From Lederbergia wuyishanensis (GTDB lineage: Bacteria > Bacillota > Bacilli > Bacillales > Bacillaceae_C), in the NCBI RefSeq assembly GCF_022900255.1, contig NZ_JALIRM010000001.1, positions 248,001 through 312,000 on the forward strand: a stretch of DNA of 64,000 nt, read 5' to 3'. The notes under the pieces are model-generated. The model did no database searches, was not told the DNA's origin, and worked only from the letters and a program-made list of their open reading frames with translations. Position 1 is the first letter of the stretch; every line of letters begins with the position of its first letter. The position numbers and the translations under genes were made by a program. Below are positions 26,851 to 38,162 of the stretch, piece after piece.

Positions 26851-28518
26851 TTATACTTCCATAATTATAGGAAGAATCATCGGCTTACGCTTTGTTTTTT
26901 CGTATAAGAATGGAGTTAATGTGTCATTGATTTCGTTTTTAATCTCTGACCATTGGGTTGTTTTGCGTTCCATAATTTTATTTAAATGCTTACTTATCAT
27001 TCTTTGAGCTTCATTTATTAAATCCCCAGATTCTCGCATATAGACAAATCCACGAGAAATAATGTCTGGTCCAGCAGCAATTGTATGATTTTCCATATCA
27101 ATTGACACGACGACAATGACTAGACCTTCTTCAGAAAGAATTCGCCTGTCACGTAATACTATATTTCCGATATCCCCGATTCCACTTCCATCAATGTAAA
27201 CAGAACCGGATGGTATTTTCCCAGCAATTTCTGCAGTTTTATCAGTTAAGGCAAGAACATCTCCGTTATCCATAATAAAACAGTTTTCTTCAGGAACGTC
27301 GCAATCTATTGCTAATTGCGCATGAGTTTTTTGCATACGAAACTCACCGTGAATCGGCATAAAAAATTTAGGCTTCATTAATCGAATCATTAATTTTTGC
27401 TCCTGCTGTCCACCATGGCCAGACGTATGAATATCATTTAATGATCCGGCAATAACATCAGCGCCTGCACGATACAATAAGTTTATTGTGCGATTAACAC
27501 TAATCGTATTCCCTGGAATAGGGGATGAAGAAAAGACTACTGTATCTCCAGGTTGGATTTGGATCTGTCTATGAGTTCCATTCGCAATTCTGGATAATGC
27601 AGCCATAGGTTCTCCTTGACTGCCTGTACAAAGTATGGTCACTTTATTAGCTGGTAGTCGATTCAATTGCTGTGTCGAAATAAACGTATCTTTAGGTGCG
27701 CGAATATATCCGAGTTCTTGCCCGATTTCAATTGCTGCATCCATACTACGTCCAAAAACAGCGATTTTTCTTCCGGTAGCAACCGCCGCGTCTGTAACTT
27801 GTTGAAGTCGGTGAATATTTGACGCGAAAGTAGCGAAAATGATGCGACCGTCTACTTTACGGAAAATATCTTGGATGCTATCTCCAACTCTTCTTTCAGA
27901 CATAGTAAAATGTGGAACTTCCGCATTCGTACTATCTGATAAAAGACACAGAACACCTTCTTTACCAATTTCGGCCATTTTCGTTAAGTTGGCTGGCTCT
28001 CCAACAGGTGTAAAATCAAACTTAAAATCACCAGTATGAACGATATTTCCGGGTGGTGTCTTTACAACAATTCCATATGAATCTGGAATGCTGTGAGTTG
28101 TGCGGAAAAACGTAACGGATGTTTTTCTAAATTTAATAACATCGTCTTCCTTTATTTCAAAAAACTTCGTTTGTCTCAAAAGACCGTGCTCTTCTAATTT
28201 GTTTTTGATTAGTCCAATAGCCAATTTCCCTGCATAAATTGGGATATTTACTTGACGAAGTAGGTAGGGAATACCGCCAATATGATCTTCATGGCCATGA
28301 GTTACGAATAAGCCCTTTACTTTGTCAATGTTTTTTACGATATAAGTGTAATCAGGTATAACATAATCTATCCCAAGTAATTCATCTTCTGGAAATTTAA
28401 TTCCGGCATCAATTAAAATTATTTCATCTTGAAATTGAACAGCATAAGTATTTTTTCCAATTTCACCTAGTCCACCAAGAGCAAAAACTGCAGTTTGGTC
28501 ATTTTTTACAAATTTCAT
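26851..28518 (-). CDS. rnjA: Ribonuclease J1
   Basis: 555 residues, the usual RNase J1 length. Metallo-beta-lactamase core with zinc motif HGHEDH at 74-79, a beta-CASP insertion (about 205-370) with SGHGGQ, and the C-terminal domain. It is a 5'-to-3' exoribonuclease and endonuclease central to mRNA decay and rRNA maturation in Firmicutes. The ATG overlaps the rpoY stop by four bases, so the two are translationally coupled. Confidence 0.97.
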   Translation of the reverse strand: MKFVKNDQTAVFALGGLGEIGKNTYAVQFQDEIILIDAGIKFPEDELLGIDYVIPDYTYIVKNIDKVKGLFVTHGHEDHIGGIPYLLRQVNIPIYAGKLAIGLIKNKLEEHGLLRQTKFFEIKEDDVIKFRKTSVTFFRTTHSIPDSYGIVVKTPPGNIVHTGDFKFDFTPVGEPANLTKMAEIGKEGVLCLLSDSTNAEVPHFTMSERRVGDSIQDIFRKVDGRIIFATFASNIHRLQQVTDAAVATGRKIAVFGRSMDAAIEIGQELGYIRAPKDTFISTQQLNRLPANKVTILCTGSQGEPMAALSRIANGTHRQIQIQPGDTVVFSSSPIPGNTISVNRTINLLYRAGADVIAGSLNDIHTSGHGGQQEQKLMIRLMKPKFFMPIHGEFRMQKTHAQLAIDCDVPEENCFIMDNGDVLALTDKTAEIAGKIPSGSVYIDGSGIGDIGNIVLRDRRILSEEGLVIVVVSIDMENHTIAAGPDIISRGFVYMRESGDLINEAQRMISKHLNKIMERKTTQWSEIKNEINDTLTPFLYEKTKRKPMILPIIMEV

Positions 28519-28733
28519 ATTGACAAGTTCTCCTGTAGTTTAAAATCCTCACTTTGCTTCTCGTATTCAAGATAAGCGCCTTCCAACAATTGAACATATT
28601 CTATATTTATCTGTTGGTCTTTCAACATTTTACGTACTGCACGTTCATTTTCTGCTTCAAAATACATTGAATTTGTTTTTTCTCTTACAGGCATTTCCAA
28701 TTTACTATCTTGGTAATAAACTTTGTAAATCAT
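28515..28733 (-). CDS. rpoY: RNA polymerase epsilon subunit RpoY
   Basis: 72 residues matching the YkzG/RpoY family ([20 protein letters not shown], then a compact alpha/beta domain). It binds near the RNA polymerase secondary channel face in Firmicutes. AAGGAGAG precedes the ATG. Always next to rnjA in Bacillus, linking transcription and RNA decay genes in one operon. Confidence 0.95.
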   Translation of the reverse strand: MIYKVYYQDSKLEMPVREKTNSMYFEAENERAVRKMLKDQQINIEYVQLLEGAYLEYEKQSEDFKLQENLSI

Positions 28734-28807
28734 TAAAATCTCTCCTTAACTCCGTTATCTAATTTTTAATATTGTTTTATAAACAAATTAATATAATAAA
28801 GAATAAG

Positions 28808-28828
28808 CCCTCCGAAAAAAACAGAGGG
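28808..28828 (-). terminator. Hairpin after the 23-residue peptide gene
   Basis: Stem CCCTC/GAGGG plus an outer-loop C-G pair, seven-base loop of A/T, and a T-rich stretch downstream on the minus strand. Moderate strength; it separates the peptide gene from rpoY. Confidence 0.55.
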
Positions 28829-28842
28829 ACCTTAATTGTTCA

Positions 28843-28914
28843 TTAAGCAATTGTTTTTTTTCTTAGTAAATCTTTCCACCGTTTTAAAAGCTTTTCTCGC
28901 AGCTTCTTAAACAT
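28843..28914 (-). CDS. Predicted 23-residue cationic amphipathic peptide
   Basis: A 24-codon frame (ATG to TAA) preceded by the strong site AAGGAG nine bases upstream and followed by a hairpin. The peptide begins MFKKLREKLL and ends RKKTIA; it has ten Lys/Arg and two acidic residues (net about +8). Phe2, Leu5, Leu9, Trp13, Leu16 and Leu17 fall on one helical face. This looks like a surface-seeking amphipathic helix, as in SpoVM or small toxin-like peptides, but I recognise no family. It lies upstream of rpoY on the same strand. Real translation is likely from the ribosome site; function unknown. Confidence 0.62.
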   Translation of the reverse strand: MFKKLREKLLKRWKDLLRKKTIA

Positions 28915-29080
28915 TGTGGATCACTCCTTAAATTCTATTTTAACCGATACTCGCTGAAAGTAAAAGCAACTTGCAAATAGAAGATGTAAATTTGTGCATA
29001 TTTTATTTTTTTATTATATGCTTTCTATACGTTCTCTATCATAAGATACGTGAAATAGAAGATTTCAGAGGAGAAATGTC

Positions 29081-29875
29081 ATGAAAAAAATAGTTTTCTT
29101 TGATATTGATGGTACTTTGCTTGATGATGAAAAAAATCTACCTGCATCTACTAAAGAGGCTATTAAGAGATTGCAGCAGAATGGTATTTATACAGCTATT
29201 GCGACTGGTAGAGCACCTTTTATGGTTACAAACTTGCTCGAAGAATTAAACATGGAGTCATTCGTTAGTTTTAATGGTCAATATGTTGTTTTTGGGAACG
29301 AGGTTGTATACACGAACCCTTTAGACACAAGGAAATTAAAAAAATTAATTGATACAGCGGAATTAAATAACCACCATTTAGTATTTTTAAATGAATCAAC
29401 ATTAAAATCGAACGTGGAATTTGATCAGCGAGTTAAAGAAAGCCTTGGAACGCTTCAAATGGTCCATCCTGAATTCGATCCAAGTTTTTATGAGAAAACG
29501 GAAATTTATCAAGCTCTTCTTTTTGCTAAAGAAGGTGAAGATTCATATCTAACAGAATTTGAGGATAATCTTACTTTTATTAGATGGCATGAGGAATCAT
29601 TAGACGTTGTCCCAAAAGGTGGATCAAAGGCAGAAGGAATAAAAAAACTTATTGAGCGATTAGGATTTGAAATGGAAAATGTATACGCATTTGGAGACGG
29701 CTTAAATGATATTGAAATGTTGCAAACAGTCGGAACAGGGATTGCGATGGGAAATGCTCATGAAGCTGTAAAAATGCATGCAGATCTAATTACATCGAAT
29801 GTTGATGACAATGGAATTGTAAAAGGATTAATTAAAGTTGGTTTATTAGAGGAAGATTTTGAATTAATAAAATAA
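29081..29875 (+). CDS. ykrA: HAD-superfamily (Cof-type) phosphatase YkrA
   Basis: 264 residues. Catalytic motif I DIDGTLLD at 8-15, motif II TGR (about 42), the Lys of motif III in PKGGSKAEGI and motif IV GDGLNDIEML near 207, all complete. A C2-type cap domain makes it a Cof-like sugar-phosphate/FMN-type phosphatase; the substrate is not known. GAGGAGAAATG context gives a good start. Convergent with def across a shared terminator. Confidence 0.92.
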   Translation: MKKIVFFDIDGTLLDDEKNLPASTKEAIKRLQQNGIYTAIATGRAPFMVTNLLEELNMESFVSFNGQYVVFGNEVVYTNPLDTRKLKKLIDTAELNNHHLVFLNESTLKSNVEFDQRVKESLGTLQMVHPEFDPSFYEKTEIYQALLFAKEGEDSYLTEFEDNLTFIRWHEESLDVVPKGGSKAEGIKKLIERLGFEMENVYAFGDGLNDIEMLQTVGTGIAMGNAHEAVKMHADLITSNVDDNGIVKGLIKVGLLEEDFELIK

Positions 29876-29983
29876 TGCCGGTATGTCAAAAAAGTTTTGA
29901 ACTCATTGAAAAACGTGTAACTTAAGGCCGAATAATTACAAACTTTAGTGACTATTTATTTTAGATACAAACTATGCTCTTCT

Positions 29984-30028
29984 TAAAAAAAGTAAAGCTG
30001 CCATGTAATGTATGACAGCTTAACTTTT
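29984..30028. terminator. Bidirectional terminator between ykrA and def
   Basis: Long stem AAAGTAAAGCTGCCAT with ATGACAGCTTAACTTT (one mismatch and a G-T pair), flanked by A and T tracts. It overlaps the def stop. Confidence 0.8.
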
Positions 30029-30581
30029 ACCTTTCTATCGGTATAGCGCCTTCGGGAACGAAAAATGGATTATTTGTATCGATATGATCATAAAACATAA
30101 TACCGTTTAAATGATCAAGCTCATGTTGGAAGACTATGGCTGGAAGACCTTTTAAACGCAATTTAATCTCATTTCCTTTAATATCGTATCCTTTAATTGT
30201 TATACGAGCATGTCTTAATACGTAGCCAGGAACAGTTCGATCCACTGACAAGCAACCTTCACCAGTTGTCAAATAAGATTTCTCTACAGAGTGGCTAATT
30301 ATTTTTGGGTTTATCAATGAATATTGATACTTTTTACCGTTGTCATCTTCGAGTCGAACTGCGAACATTCTTTTTAGGATATTAATTTGTGGAGCAGCAA
30401 GACCAACTCCGCCTCTTAAACCATATTTTTCGCTGATTTGAGGATCTTGACTATTTTCTAAAAATTCTTGCATTTTATTTAAAATGTCTATATCTTCTTT
30501 TGTTGGGGGCAATTGGATTTCTTTCGCAACCTCTCTTAACGTTGGGTTGCCTTCACGGATAATATCTTTCATTAAAATCAT
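30027..30581 (-). CDS. def: Peptide deformylase
   Basis: About 184 residues from the ATG at 30581. A GTG nine bases upstream sits inside the AGGAGTG ribosome site and is rejected. All three metal/active-site motifs are present: [16 protein letters not shown] and HELDHLNG. It removes the formyl group from nascent N-terminal methionine. It is the long, YkrB/DefB-type (type 2) deformylase expected at this location. Confidence 0.96.
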   Translation of the reverse strand: MILMKDIIREGNPTLREVAKEIQLPPTKEDIDILNKMQEFLENSQDPQISEKYGLRGGVGLAAPQINILKRMFAVRLEDDNGKKYQYSLINPKIISHSVEKSYLTTGEGCLSVDRTVPGYVLRHARITIKGYDIKGNEIKLRLKGLPAIVFQHELDHLNGIMFYDHIDTNNPFFVPEGAIPIER

Positions 30582-30666
30582 TTTTTTCACTCCTGTTTAA
30601 GCAAGTAATGTATATGTGTAGCAAAAAAACAACTATTAATTTTATCTTATTTTATTATTTGCATTA

Positions 30667-30695
30667 TTGTCAAATAGACGATATCCCAGTATAGT
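30667..30695 (+). promoter_or_regulatory. SigA-type promoter of ykyA
   Basis: TTGTCA (30667-30672), 17-base spacer, TATAGT (30690-30695). It lies inside the open frame upstream of ykyA and supports the later start at 30724. Confidence 0.7.
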
Positions 30696-30723
30696 TAGGG
30701 TGGAAACAGTTAGGAGGATTTGG

Positions 30724-31371
30724 ATGAGAAAAATACATACAATCATTTTTGTTGTATTAATAGCGGTTGTTTTGACAGCGTGTACCTCCAGTGGAGATAA
30801 TATTTATAAAGCACTGGAAGCAACTGCTGCTAAGGAAGCAGATTTTGAAAATCAACAAGAACCCCTTAAGAAACTGGAAACTAGTGAAAAAGAAATCTTT
30901 GATCAAATTATGGAATTGGGCATGAAAGAGTTCGATCAGATTTCTAAATTAGCTGATAATGCAATAGCTAATTTAGATCAAAGAGAAGAGCATTTGAAAA
31001 AAGAAAAAAATTCAATAGAAGAATCGAAAAAGGAATTTCATCTTGCAACGGAAGAGTTTAAAAAAATTAAAGATGAAAAATTAAAGAATCAAGCAAATGA
31101 ATTACAGGAATTAATGAATAAACGTTATGAATCGTATGATAAATTGTATTCAGCCTATTTGAACGGATTGCAAGAAGACAGGAAGATTTACGAAATAATT
31201 AAGAATGAAGATCTAAAGCTTGAGGATTTAGAGGCTCAAATTGAAGCATCTAATAAAGCATACGAGAATGTATTTGAAGCAAACCAACATTTTAATGAGC
31301 AAACAGAAAAATTTAACAAGGCAAAGTTAAAATTTTATGAGGATTCTGGACTAAAAATAGAAACAAAATGA
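30724..31371 (+). CDS. ykyA: YkyA-family coiled-coil lipoprotein
   Basis: 215 residues from the ATG at 30724 (TTAGGAGGA upstream). Lipoprotein signal peptide with lipobox LTAC, Cys at about 20, so membrane-attached outside the cell. The rest is highly charged helical coiled coil. It is the YkyA family, always just upstream of pdhA in Bacillus and described as a putative cell-wall-binding lipoprotein; molecular role unknown. It has its own promoter. Confidence 0.88.
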   Translation: MRKIHTIIFVVLIAVVLTACTSSGDNIYKALEATAAKEADFENQQEPLKKLETSEKEIFDQIMELGMKEFDQISKLADNAIANLDQREEHLKKEKNSIEESKKEFHLATEEFKKIKDEKLKNQANELQELMNKRYESYDKLYSAYLNGLQEDRKIYEIIKNEDLKLEDLEAQIEASNKAYENVFEANQHFNEQTEKFNKAKLKFYEDSGLKIETK

Positions 31372-32950
<1,579 letters not shown>

Positions 32951-32953
32951 GCC

Positions 32954-33931
32954 ATGGCGCAAATGACTATGATTCAAGCTATCACGGATGCGCTTCGCAC
33001 TGAATTGCGCAACGATGAAAATGTACTAGTGTTTGGAGAAGACGTCGGGGTTAACGGAGGGGTTTTCCGTGCTACAGAAGGTCTCCAAAAAGAGTTTGGA
33101 GAAGACCGAGTCTTTGATACACCACTTGCTGAATCAGGAATCGGTGGTTTGGCTATTGGGTTAACGACACAAGGCTTCCGCCCAGTTCCGGAGATACAGT
33201 TTTTTGGATTTTTATATGAAGTGATGGATTCCGTGAGCGGTCAAATGGCGCGTTGGAGATACCGTACAGGCGGAACATTCCATGCACCAATTACAATCCG
33301 TTCACCATTTGGAGGAGGAGTACATACACCTGAAATGCACGCTGATAGTCTTGAAGGCTTAATGGCTCAGCAACCAGGTTTAAAAGTAGTAATTCCTTCT
33401 ACACCATACGATGCAAAAGGATTATTAATTTCGGCAATTAGAGATAATGACCCAGTCATTTTCCTTGAACATATGAAATTATACCGTTCTTTCCGTCAAG
33501 AAGTTCCTGAAGAGGAATATACAATTCCTCTAGGAAAAGCAGATGTGAAACGAGAAGGAACTGATTTAACAATTATTACTTATGGTGCGATGGTTCATGA
33601 TTCATTAAAAGCTGCTGAGGAACTTGAAAAAGAAGGTCACTCAGTTGAAGTAATTGATCTTCGTACAGTTAGCCCAATCGATTTAGAAACAATCCTTGCA
33701 TCCGTTGAAAAAACAAATCGTGCAATCGTTGTTCAAGAAGCTCAAAAACAAGCTGGTATTGCTGCAAATATAGTTGCAGAGATTAGTGATCGCGCAATAT
33801 TAAGTCTAGAAGCACCTGTTCTACGAGTTGCTGCACCAGATACAGTGTATCCTTTCTCTCAAGCAGAACCGGTATGGCTGCCTAACCATAAAGATATTAT
33901 CGAAACTGCTAAAAAAGTATTACTATTCTAA
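32954..33931 (+). CDS. pdhB: Pyruvate dehydrogenase E1 component, beta subunit
   Basis: 325 residues with transketolase-like blocks [47 protein letters not shown] and a C-terminal transketolase domain ([13 protein letters not shown]). Forms the alpha2beta2 E1 with PdhA. Start follows AGAGAAGGAG within the end of pdhA. Full length. Confidence 0.97.
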   Translation: MAQMTMIQAITDALRTELRNDENVLVFGEDVGVNGGVFRATEGLQKEFGEDRVFDTPLAESGIGGLAIGLTTQGFRPVPEIQFFGFLYEVMDSVSGQMARWRYRTGGTFHAPITIRSPFGGGVHTPEMHADSLEGLMAQQPGLKVVIPSTPYDAKGLLISAIRDNDPVIFLEHMKLYRSFRQEVPEEEYTIPLGKADVKREGTDLTIITYGAMVHDSLKAAEELEKEGHSVEVIDLRTVSPIDLETILASVEKTNRAIVVQEAQKQAGIAANIVAEISDRAILSLEAPVLRVAAPDTVYPFSQAEPVWLPNHKDIIETAKKVLLF

Positions 33932-33961
33932 TCACGCTTATCTTACAGGAGGGGAATACAA

Positions 33962-35305
33962 TTGTCATTTCAATTTAAAATGCCAGATATCGGTGAAGGT
34001 ATCCATGAAGGCGATATAGTAAAATGGTTTGTAAAACCCGGTGACAAAGTAGCCGAAGATGATGTACTATGCGAAGTGCAAAATGACAAGGCTGTTGTTG
34101 AAATTCCGTCTCCAGTAGCTGGAACAGTTGAAGAAATTCTCGTTGAAGAAGGCCAAACTGCTACAGTTGGAGACGTATTGATAAAATTTGACGCGCCTGG
34201 ATATGAAGATCTCCAATTTAAAGGTGATCACGGAGAAGAAAAAACAGAAGCGAATGTCCAATCGACAGCAGAATCTGGACAAGAAATTAAAAAAGAGGAA
34301 GTTAAAGCTGAAGAAGCTCAAGAGGTAAAATCTGAGCCAACAGGTGCTGGTGCACAGCCTGAAGCAGAGGCTGATCCTAATCGCCGTGTAATTGCAATGC
34401 CATCTGTAAGAAAATATGCTCGTGAAAAAGGTGTAGACATTCGCCTAGTATCAGGATCCGGGAAAAATGACCGAGTAATGAAAGAGGATATTGATGCATT
34501 CTTAAATGGTCCATCAACAACTGAGACAGTCGAAACAACTGCACCAGCAAAAGAAGAAACAAAAGCTGCTGCTGCTGCTGCGCCGGTAATTCCTGAGGGA
34601 GAATATCCTGAAACTCGTGAGAAAATGAGTGGAATCCGTAAAGCAATTGCGAAAGCAATGGTAAATTCAAAGCATACAGCACCACATGTTACTCTTATGG
34701 ATGAAGTAGACGTAGAAAAACTTGTTGCACATCGTAAGAAATTTAAAGATGTAGCTGCAGAAAAAAATATCAAACTAACGTTCTTGCCATATGTTGTAAA
34801 AGCTCTTGTTAGTGCATTACGTGAATTCCCTGCACTTAATACATCAATTGATGATGCGACTGATGAGATTATTCACAAGCACTATTACAATATTGGTATT
34901 GCTGCAGATACAGATAAAGGCTTATTAGTACCTGTAGTAAAACGTGCTGATACAAAATCTGTATTTGCGATTTCAAAAGAAATCAATGAACTTGCTGATA
35001 AAGCACGTAGTGGAAAGCTTGCACCTAATGAAATGAAAGGTGCTACATGTACAATCACAAATATTGGATCTGCTGGTGGACAATGGTTTACACCTGTTAT
35101 CAATCATCCTGAAGTAGCTATCTTAGGAATTGGTCGCATTGCAGAGAAACCAATAGTTCGCAATGGTGAAATTGTTGCAGCTCCAGTATTAGCCTTATCA
35201 TTAAGTTTTGACCATAGAATTGTGGACGGAGCAACTGCACAAAATGCTCTTAACCAAATTAAACGACTGCTTAACGACCCTGAACTTTTATTAATGGAGG
35301 CGTAA
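33962..35305 (+). CDS. pdhC: Dihydrolipoamide acetyltransferase (E2)
   Basis: 447 residues starting at TTG behind ACAGGAGGGG. One lipoyl domain with the lipoylated Lys in [12 protein letters not shown] (about residue 43), an acidic/Ala-Pro linker, the peripheral-subunit-binding domain ([16 protein letters not shown]), a second linker with a run of alanines, and the catalytic acyltransferase domain with [11 protein letters not shown]. It builds the core of the complex. Shorter than B. subtilis E2 only in details; intact. Confidence 0.97.
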   Translation: MSFQFKMPDIGEGIHEGDIVKWFVKPGDKVAEDDVLCEVQNDKAVVEIPSPVAGTVEEILVEEGQTATVGDVLIKFDAPGYEDLQFKGDHGEEKTEANVQSTAESGQEIKKEEVKAEEAQEVKSEPTGAGAQPEAEADPNRRVIAMPSVRKYAREKGVDIRLVSGSGKNDRVMKEDIDAFLNGPSTTETVETTAPAKEETKAAAAAAPVIPEGEYPETREKMSGIRKAIAKAMVNSKHTAPHVTLMDEVDVEKLVAHRKKFKDVAAEKNIKLTFLPYVVKALVSALREFPALNTSIDDATDEIIHKHYYNIGIAADTDKGLLVPVVKRADTKSVFAISKEINELADKARSGKLAPNEMKGATCTITNIGSAGGQWFTPVINHPEVAILGIGRIAEKPIVRNGEIVAAPVLALSLSFDHRIVDGATAQNALNQIKRLLNDPELLLMEA

Positions 35306-35309
35306 AACA

Positions 35310-36719
35310 ATGGTAGTAGGAGATTTCCCAATTGAAACTGATACAATCGTCATCGGAGCTGGTCCAGGAGGTTATGTAGCGGCAATTCGTGCTGCACAAC
35401 TCGGACAGAAAGTAACTATTGTAGAAAAAGGCAGCTTAGGCGGAGTGTGCTTGAATGTTGGATGCATTCCTTCTAAAGCACTAATCGCAGCATCACATCG
35501 ATATGAGTCAGCTCTACATTCAGATGATATGGGAATAAAAGCTGAAAATGTAACAGTTGATTTCACAAAAGTTCAAGAATGGAAAGCTGGCGTTGTAAAA
35601 AAATTAACAAGTGGTGTAGAAGGCCTTCTAAAAGGGAATAAAGTTGAAATAGTTCGTGGTGAGGCATACTTTGTCGACGATCACAATATTCGAGTGATGG
35701 ATGAAAATTCCGCCCAAACATATACATTTAAAAATGCTATTATTGCTACTGGGTCTCGTCCTATTGAATTGCCAAGCTTTAAATATTCCAAACGTGTTAT
35801 TGATTCAACAGGTGCATTGAGTCTGGAAGAAATCCCTAATAAGTTAATTGTTATTGGCGGGGGATATGTCGGTACAGAATTAGGTACAGCTTATGCAAAC
35901 CTTGGTTCTGAAGTAACGATTCTTGAAGGTGCAGACGATATTTTAAGTGGCTTTGAAAAGCAAATGACTGCACTAGTAAAACGTAACTTGAAGAAGAAAA
36001 ATGTGGAAATTGTTACTAAGGCAATGGCTAAAGGCGTTGAAGAAACAGAAAATGGCGTTAAAGTTACTTTTGATGCTAAAGGTGAAGAAAAAACAATTGA
36101 AGCTGATTATGTTCTTGTAACAGTTGGCCGTAAACCAAACACGGATGAGCTTGGACTTGAGCAAGTCGGTATTAAAATGACTGATCGTGGAGTTATTGAA
36201 GTTGATAAACAATGCAGAACTAGTGTAAACAATATTTTTGCAATTGGTGATATTGTTCCTGGTCCGCCATTGGCACATAAAGCATCTTATGAAGGAAAAA
36301 TTGCTGCTGAAGCAATTTCCGGCCATCCATCCGAAGTTGATTACTTAGGTATTCCTGCTGTTGTATTCTCTGAGCCAGAGCTTGCTACTGTTGGATATAC
36401 AGAAGCACAAGCGAAAGATGAAGGCCTAGACATTACAGCTGCAAAATTCCCGTTTGCTGCTAATGGACGTGCTTTAGCATTAAATAATACTGACGGGTTT
36501 GTAAAACTAATTACTCGTAAGGATGATGGCTTAGTCATTGGAGCACAAATCGCTGGTCCGAGTGCATCAGATATGATTTCTGAGCTTGGGCTTGCCATTG
36601 AAGCAGGCATGACAGCCGAAGATATCGCTATGACAATCCATGCGCATCCAACGTTAGGTGAAATTACAATGGAAGCTGCAGAAGTAGCGTTAGGAACACC
36701 AATTCATATCGTAAAATAA
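35310..36719 (+). CDS. pdhD: Dihydrolipoamide dehydrogenase (E3)
   Basis: 469 residues: FAD-binding GAGPGG near 18, redox-active disulfide [13 protein letters not shown] near 45, NAD-binding [10 protein letters not shown] near 185, second FAD motif [15 protein letters not shown] and catalytic HAHPTLGE near the C-terminus. Reoxidises dihydrolipoamide of E2 with NAD. Four bases after pdhC; the operon ends at a terminator just downstream. Confidence 0.97.
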   Translation: MVVGDFPIETDTIVIGAGPGGYVAAIRAAQLGQKVTIVEKGSLGGVCLNVGCIPSKALIAASHRYESALHSDDMGIKAENVTVDFTKVQEWKAGVVKKLTSGVEGLLKGNKVEIVRGEAYFVDDHNIRVMDENSAQTYTFKNAIIATGSRPIELPSFKYSKRVIDSTGALSLEEIPNKLIVIGGGYVGTELGTAYANLGSEVTILEGADDILSGFEKQMTALVKRNLKKKNVEIVTKAMAKGVEETENGVKVTFDAKGEEKTIEADYVLVTVGRKPNTDELGLEQVGIKMTDRGVIEVDKQCRTSVNNIFAIGDIVPGPPLAHKASYEGKIAAEAISGHPSEVDYLGIPAVVFSEPELATVGYTEAQAKDEGLDITAAKFPFAANGRALALNNTDGFVKLITRKDDGLVIGAQIAGPSASDMISELGLAIEAGMTAEDIAMTIHAHPTLGEITMEAAEVALGTPIHIVK

Positions 36720-36726
36720 TTTTGTC

Positions 36727-36783
36727 AAAAAGGCTGTCTCAACTGAAGTGTTATTTACTTTCAGAAAAGGGACGGCCTTTCAT
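36727..36783 (+). terminator. Terminator of the pdh operon
   Basis: Outer stem AAAGGCTGTC with GACGGCCTTT enclosing a second stem ACTGAAGTG/ACTTTCAG, ending in a short T tract. Confidence 0.78.
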
Positions 36784-36861
36784 TTTCAGTTATGTCTTTG
36801 CATAAAATTATATTAGCCTAAGGATTCGTGCAAAAACGATTGAAATGACGGTGATTCACAG

Positions 36862-37104
36862 ATGGTAAAGAAATATGTAGCTCTTCTACTGCAATTAATG
36901 ATTTGGAGCGGTTTTACTCTTGCAGAGTGGCTTTCAGGAAAAGATCATCTATTATCAAAAGTCATTTTATTTATTGTCTTTAGTTATCTTGCTATTATAA
37001 TTGCTAGAAAAATAGTTAACTCTAATAAAGAAACTTTTATTGTTACTTTAACAAGCTTATTTGCCTATGGGTTGCTACACACTATGCTTCAATTATTTAT
37101 TTAA
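36862..37104 (+). CDS. Small membrane protein of unknown function
   Basis: 80 residues with three hydrophobic segments (about 5-22, 33-47, 58-78). The ribosome site is weak (ACGGTGA). No family recognised. It stands alone between the pdh terminator and the deacetylase gene. Codon use and the clean membrane pattern make it a plausible gene. Confidence 0.55.
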   Translation: MVKKYVALLLQLMIWSGFTLAEWLSGKDHLLSKVILFIVFSYLAIIIARKIVNSNKETFIVTLTSLFAYGLLHTMLQLFI

Positions 37105-37172
37105 TTTATGTAAACTATAAAAATGAAACTCTATAATCCTACTTTAACGCAAGCATTTGAAAGGGGAGCAGT

Positions 37173-38009
37173 ATGAGATTATCTAGCATCATAATGTCCG
37201 TTGCAATATTATTAGCTGCTTGCAGCGGTCAGACTGCCCAAAAGGAAGAATCTATAAAAAAAGATGAACCAGTAGCAGAAGAAAAAAAACCTGATTTGGT
37301 AGAACAAGAAGATGTACAATCGCCAGAAACTAATGTTGAAGAAGAAAAGGGTGAAGAGCCCATAGATGAAGTGGCTGCTCCTGAATATAAAATGAACGCT
37401 GTTTTTGCATTAGAACCAATCAAGGATGCAAATCCAAAAGTTGTTTTATTAACAATTGATGATGCACCTGATAAATATGCGCTAGAAATGGCTAAAACAT
37501 TAAATGAATTGCAAGCACCTGCCATTTTTTTCGTTAATGGGCATTTTATCAACTCACCTGAAAAAGAAGCGATTCTAAAAGAAATATACAATCTTGGCTT
37601 TGAAATAGGGAATCACACATTCTCGCATGCTAATTTGACCTCACTATCTCCAGAAGAACAAAAGGAAGAAATACTTTCTGTTAATGATAAAGTTGAAGAA
37701 ATAACAGGGGAACGTCCAAAGTTCTTTCGTGCTCCATTTGGAGCCAACACAGATGTTAGCAAGCAAATTGCTGCAGAAGAAAAGATGCTTGTCATGAATT
37801 GGACCTATGGATACGATTGGGAAAAGGACTATATGTCTCAGGATGCAATTGCAGATATAATGGTTAATACAGAATTATTAGTAAATGGAGCAAATTTACT
37901 TATGCATGACCGTGAGTGGACAAATGCTGGCTTAGAGCAAATAGTAAACGGTCTGAGGGATAAAGGATATGAAACTTTGGATCCGAAGCTAATTGAAACA
38001 CCTCAATAA
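37173..38009 (+). CDS. Polysaccharide deacetylase lipoprotein
   Basis: 278 residues. Lipobox LAAC with Cys17, an acidic Glu/Pro-rich linker (about 20-72), then a NodB-homology domain: catalytic/metal Asp96-Asp97 in LLTIDDAPD, zinc histidines 148 and 152 in GNHTFSH, RAPFG at 186-190 and LLMHD near 247. It should remove acetyl groups from a cell-wall glycan such as peptidoglycan or chitooligosaccharide, acting on the outside of the membrane. AAAGGGGAGC precedes the ATG. Specific substrate unknown. Confidence 0.9.
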   Translation: MRLSSIIMSVAILLAACSGQTAQKEESIKKDEPVAEEKKPDLVEQEDVQSPETNVEEEKGEEPIDEVAAPEYKMNAVFALEPIKDANPKVVLLTIDDAPDKYALEMAKTLNELQAPAIFFVNGHFINSPEKEAILKEIYNLGFEIGNHTFSHANLTSLSPEEQKEEILSVNDKVEEITGERPKFFRAPFGANTDVSKQIAAEEKMLVMNWTYGYDWEKDYMSQDAIADIMVNTELLVNGANLLMHDREWTNAGLEQIVNGLRDKGYETLDPKLIETPQ

Positions 38010-38012
38010 AAA

Positions 38013-38045
38013 AGGAGAGGCAGGGTTTAATGCCTCTCTTATTTA
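38013..38045 (+). terminator. Terminator after the deacetylase gene
   Basis: Stem GAGAGGCA/TGCCTCTC with an eight-base loop, followed by a T/A tract. Confidence 0.88.
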
Positions 38046-38162
38046 TTCTAAAATGAATAATGCAAAATTTATTAATGGTTACTTTGAACTGTTTATTTCA
38101 GGTTACATGACTTATAGTCAATAGTCTTGCACCAAAGTAAAGAGTGCCTTGTGCTTTTCTTA

